Below, piece by piece: positions 12,585-13,224 of a stretch of DNA of 13,224 nt. Under the pieces are notes generated by a model, which was not told the DNA's origin, ran no database searches, and worked only from the letters and a program-made list of their open reading frames with translations. Every line of letters begins with the position of its first letter. The stretch's first letter is position 1. A program made the position numbers and the translations under genes. The DNA is from Solobacterium sp. UBA3691 (GTDB lineage Bacteria > Bacillota_I > Bacilli_A > Erysipelotrichales > Erysipelotrichaceae), in the NCBI GenBank assembly GCA_002372175.1, contig DFIS01000013.1:1-13224 (forward strand). The letters run 5' to 3'.

Positions 12585-13224
12585 ACGCTTTTATACCTTT
12601 CCGGCTCCCCGTATGCTCAAGAAGCGCGATGGCTTCAATGTGCGGTGTAAACGGAAAGAGGTCAAAGGGATGGATGCTCCGCAGCTGATATCCGTATTTC
12701 TTCAGATAGCGGATATCCCGTACCTGTGTCGTTGGGTCACAGGAAATATAGACGACTCTGGACGGCGAGAGTCTGACTAATGACGAGAGGAAGGCTTCAT
12801 CGGCACCTGCCCGCGGCGGATCCATGATCACGGTATCGATCCTGTGCTTTTCCCCTGCGGCTTTGCGCATCCAGATACCGGCATCCTCTGCCGTGTACTC
12901 GGTATTCTCAAACCCGTTGCGTTTTGCGTTCTCTGCCGCATCCCTTACGGCTTCGCGGTTGATCTCCACACCGATGATCTTTCCGGCTTTGTCCGCCATG
13001 CATATACCGATCGTGCCGATTCCGCAGTAGGCATCCAGTACCGTATCTGTCTTCTTTACATCTGCCAGCTCCATGGCTTTGCGGTAGAGCTTTTCGGTCT
13101 GGGCATGGTTGATCTGGTAGAACGATCCCGAGGATAAGCGAAAGGTATGGCCAAGCAGTGTATCCTCAAGATATCCGTTCCCGTACAGTACGATGTTCTT
13201 CCTGCCGAGGATCATGCTTGTATA
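12577..13224 (-). CDS. rlmD: 23S rRNA (uracil-C5)-methyltransferase RlmD/RlmCD, 3' part only
   Basis: The last 215 residues of a TrmA/RumA-type RNA m5U methyltransferase; the frame is open to the right edge, so the N-terminal TRAM and Fe-S region lies outside. Seen, numbered in the visible fragment: FRLSSGSFYQIN..QTE near 28-43, the SAM-binding VLDAYCGIGTIGI around 62-74, DPPRAG at 135-140, the catalytic cysteine C162 in ISCDPTTQ, and the general-base glutamate E197 in PHIEAIALLE. These define a 23S rRNA uracil-C5 methyltransferase; whether it modifies U1939 only or also U747, as RlmCD does, cannot be read here. The internal ATG at 13215 is not the true start, since YTS precedes it in frame. 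It overlaps the AlkD-like gene by eight bases. Confidence 0.93.
   Translation of the reverse strand, partial: YTSMILGRKNIVLYGNGYLEDTLLGHTFRLSSGSFYQINHAQTEKLYRKAMELADVKKTDTVLDAYCGIGTIGICMADKAGKIIGVEINREAVRDAAENAKRNGFENTEYTAEDAGIWMRKAAGEKHRIDTVIMDPPRAGADEAFLSSLVRLSPSRVVYISCDPTTQVRDIRYLKKYGYQLRSIHPFDLFPFTPHIEAIALLEHTGSRKGIKAYE

Overview
The window looks like low-to-moderate-GC Firmicutes (Bacillota) chromosome. Strong purine-rich Shine-Dalgarno (SD) sites, short intergenic gaps, ATGA/TAATG gene junctions and the mix of families (M18 aminopeptidase, DUF1508, DUF2779, an N-acetyltransferase with the SMDGTG signature, CPBP protease) would suit an Erysipelotrichaceae-like gut anaerobe. That placement is inference from gene content, not from a marker gene. 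No tRNA, rRNA, insertion sequence, integrase or CRISPR array was seen, and no gene-free stretch exceeds about 190 bases.

Left part (1-3560). The 5' portion of an M18 aminopeptidase runs off the left edge. It is followed on the minus strand by a two-repeat DUF1508 protein with its own promoter and hairpin terminator, then by a DUF2779 protein that joins a Cas4-like iron-sulfur nuclease module to a DEDD exonuclease-like module. Divergent from the DUF2779 gene is the only plus-strand gene, a MazG-like nucleotide pyrophosphohydrolase with a good promoter and a clear terminator. A nitroreductase converges on it.

Middle part (3040-7334, all minus). One tight operon encodes a three-helix membrane protein of unknown function, a histidine phosphatase and the nitroreductase. 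Upstream is a three-gene surface-glycan cassette: a TagD-like cytidylyltransferase, a UDP-glucuronate decarboxylase (UDP-xylose synthase) and a membrane acyltransferase. It has no glycosyltransferase of its own here.

Right part (7418-13224, all minus). A long co-directional run begins off the right edge with an RlmD/RlmCD-type 23S rRNA uracil methyltransferase, overlapped by an AlkD-like DNA alkylation repair protein. Next comes a GNAT acetyltransferase reduced to a pseudogene by an internal frame-shifting deletion. Then comes the most unusual gene, a 704-residue protein with CBS-like, unassigned, SGNH-like and citrate-lyase-ligase-like adenylyltransferase modules in one chain. The run ends with three membrane proteins: DUF218/YdcF-type, CPBP intramembrane protease and DUF4234-like.

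The candidates for new biology are the 704-residue multidomain nucleotidyltransferase (with a Cys at the usual SGNH nucleophile position), the dual-nuclease DUF2779 protein divergent from a nucleotide-pool enzyme, and the minimal UDP-xylose/CDP-alcohol/acyltransferase cassette. Functions beyond family level are inference.
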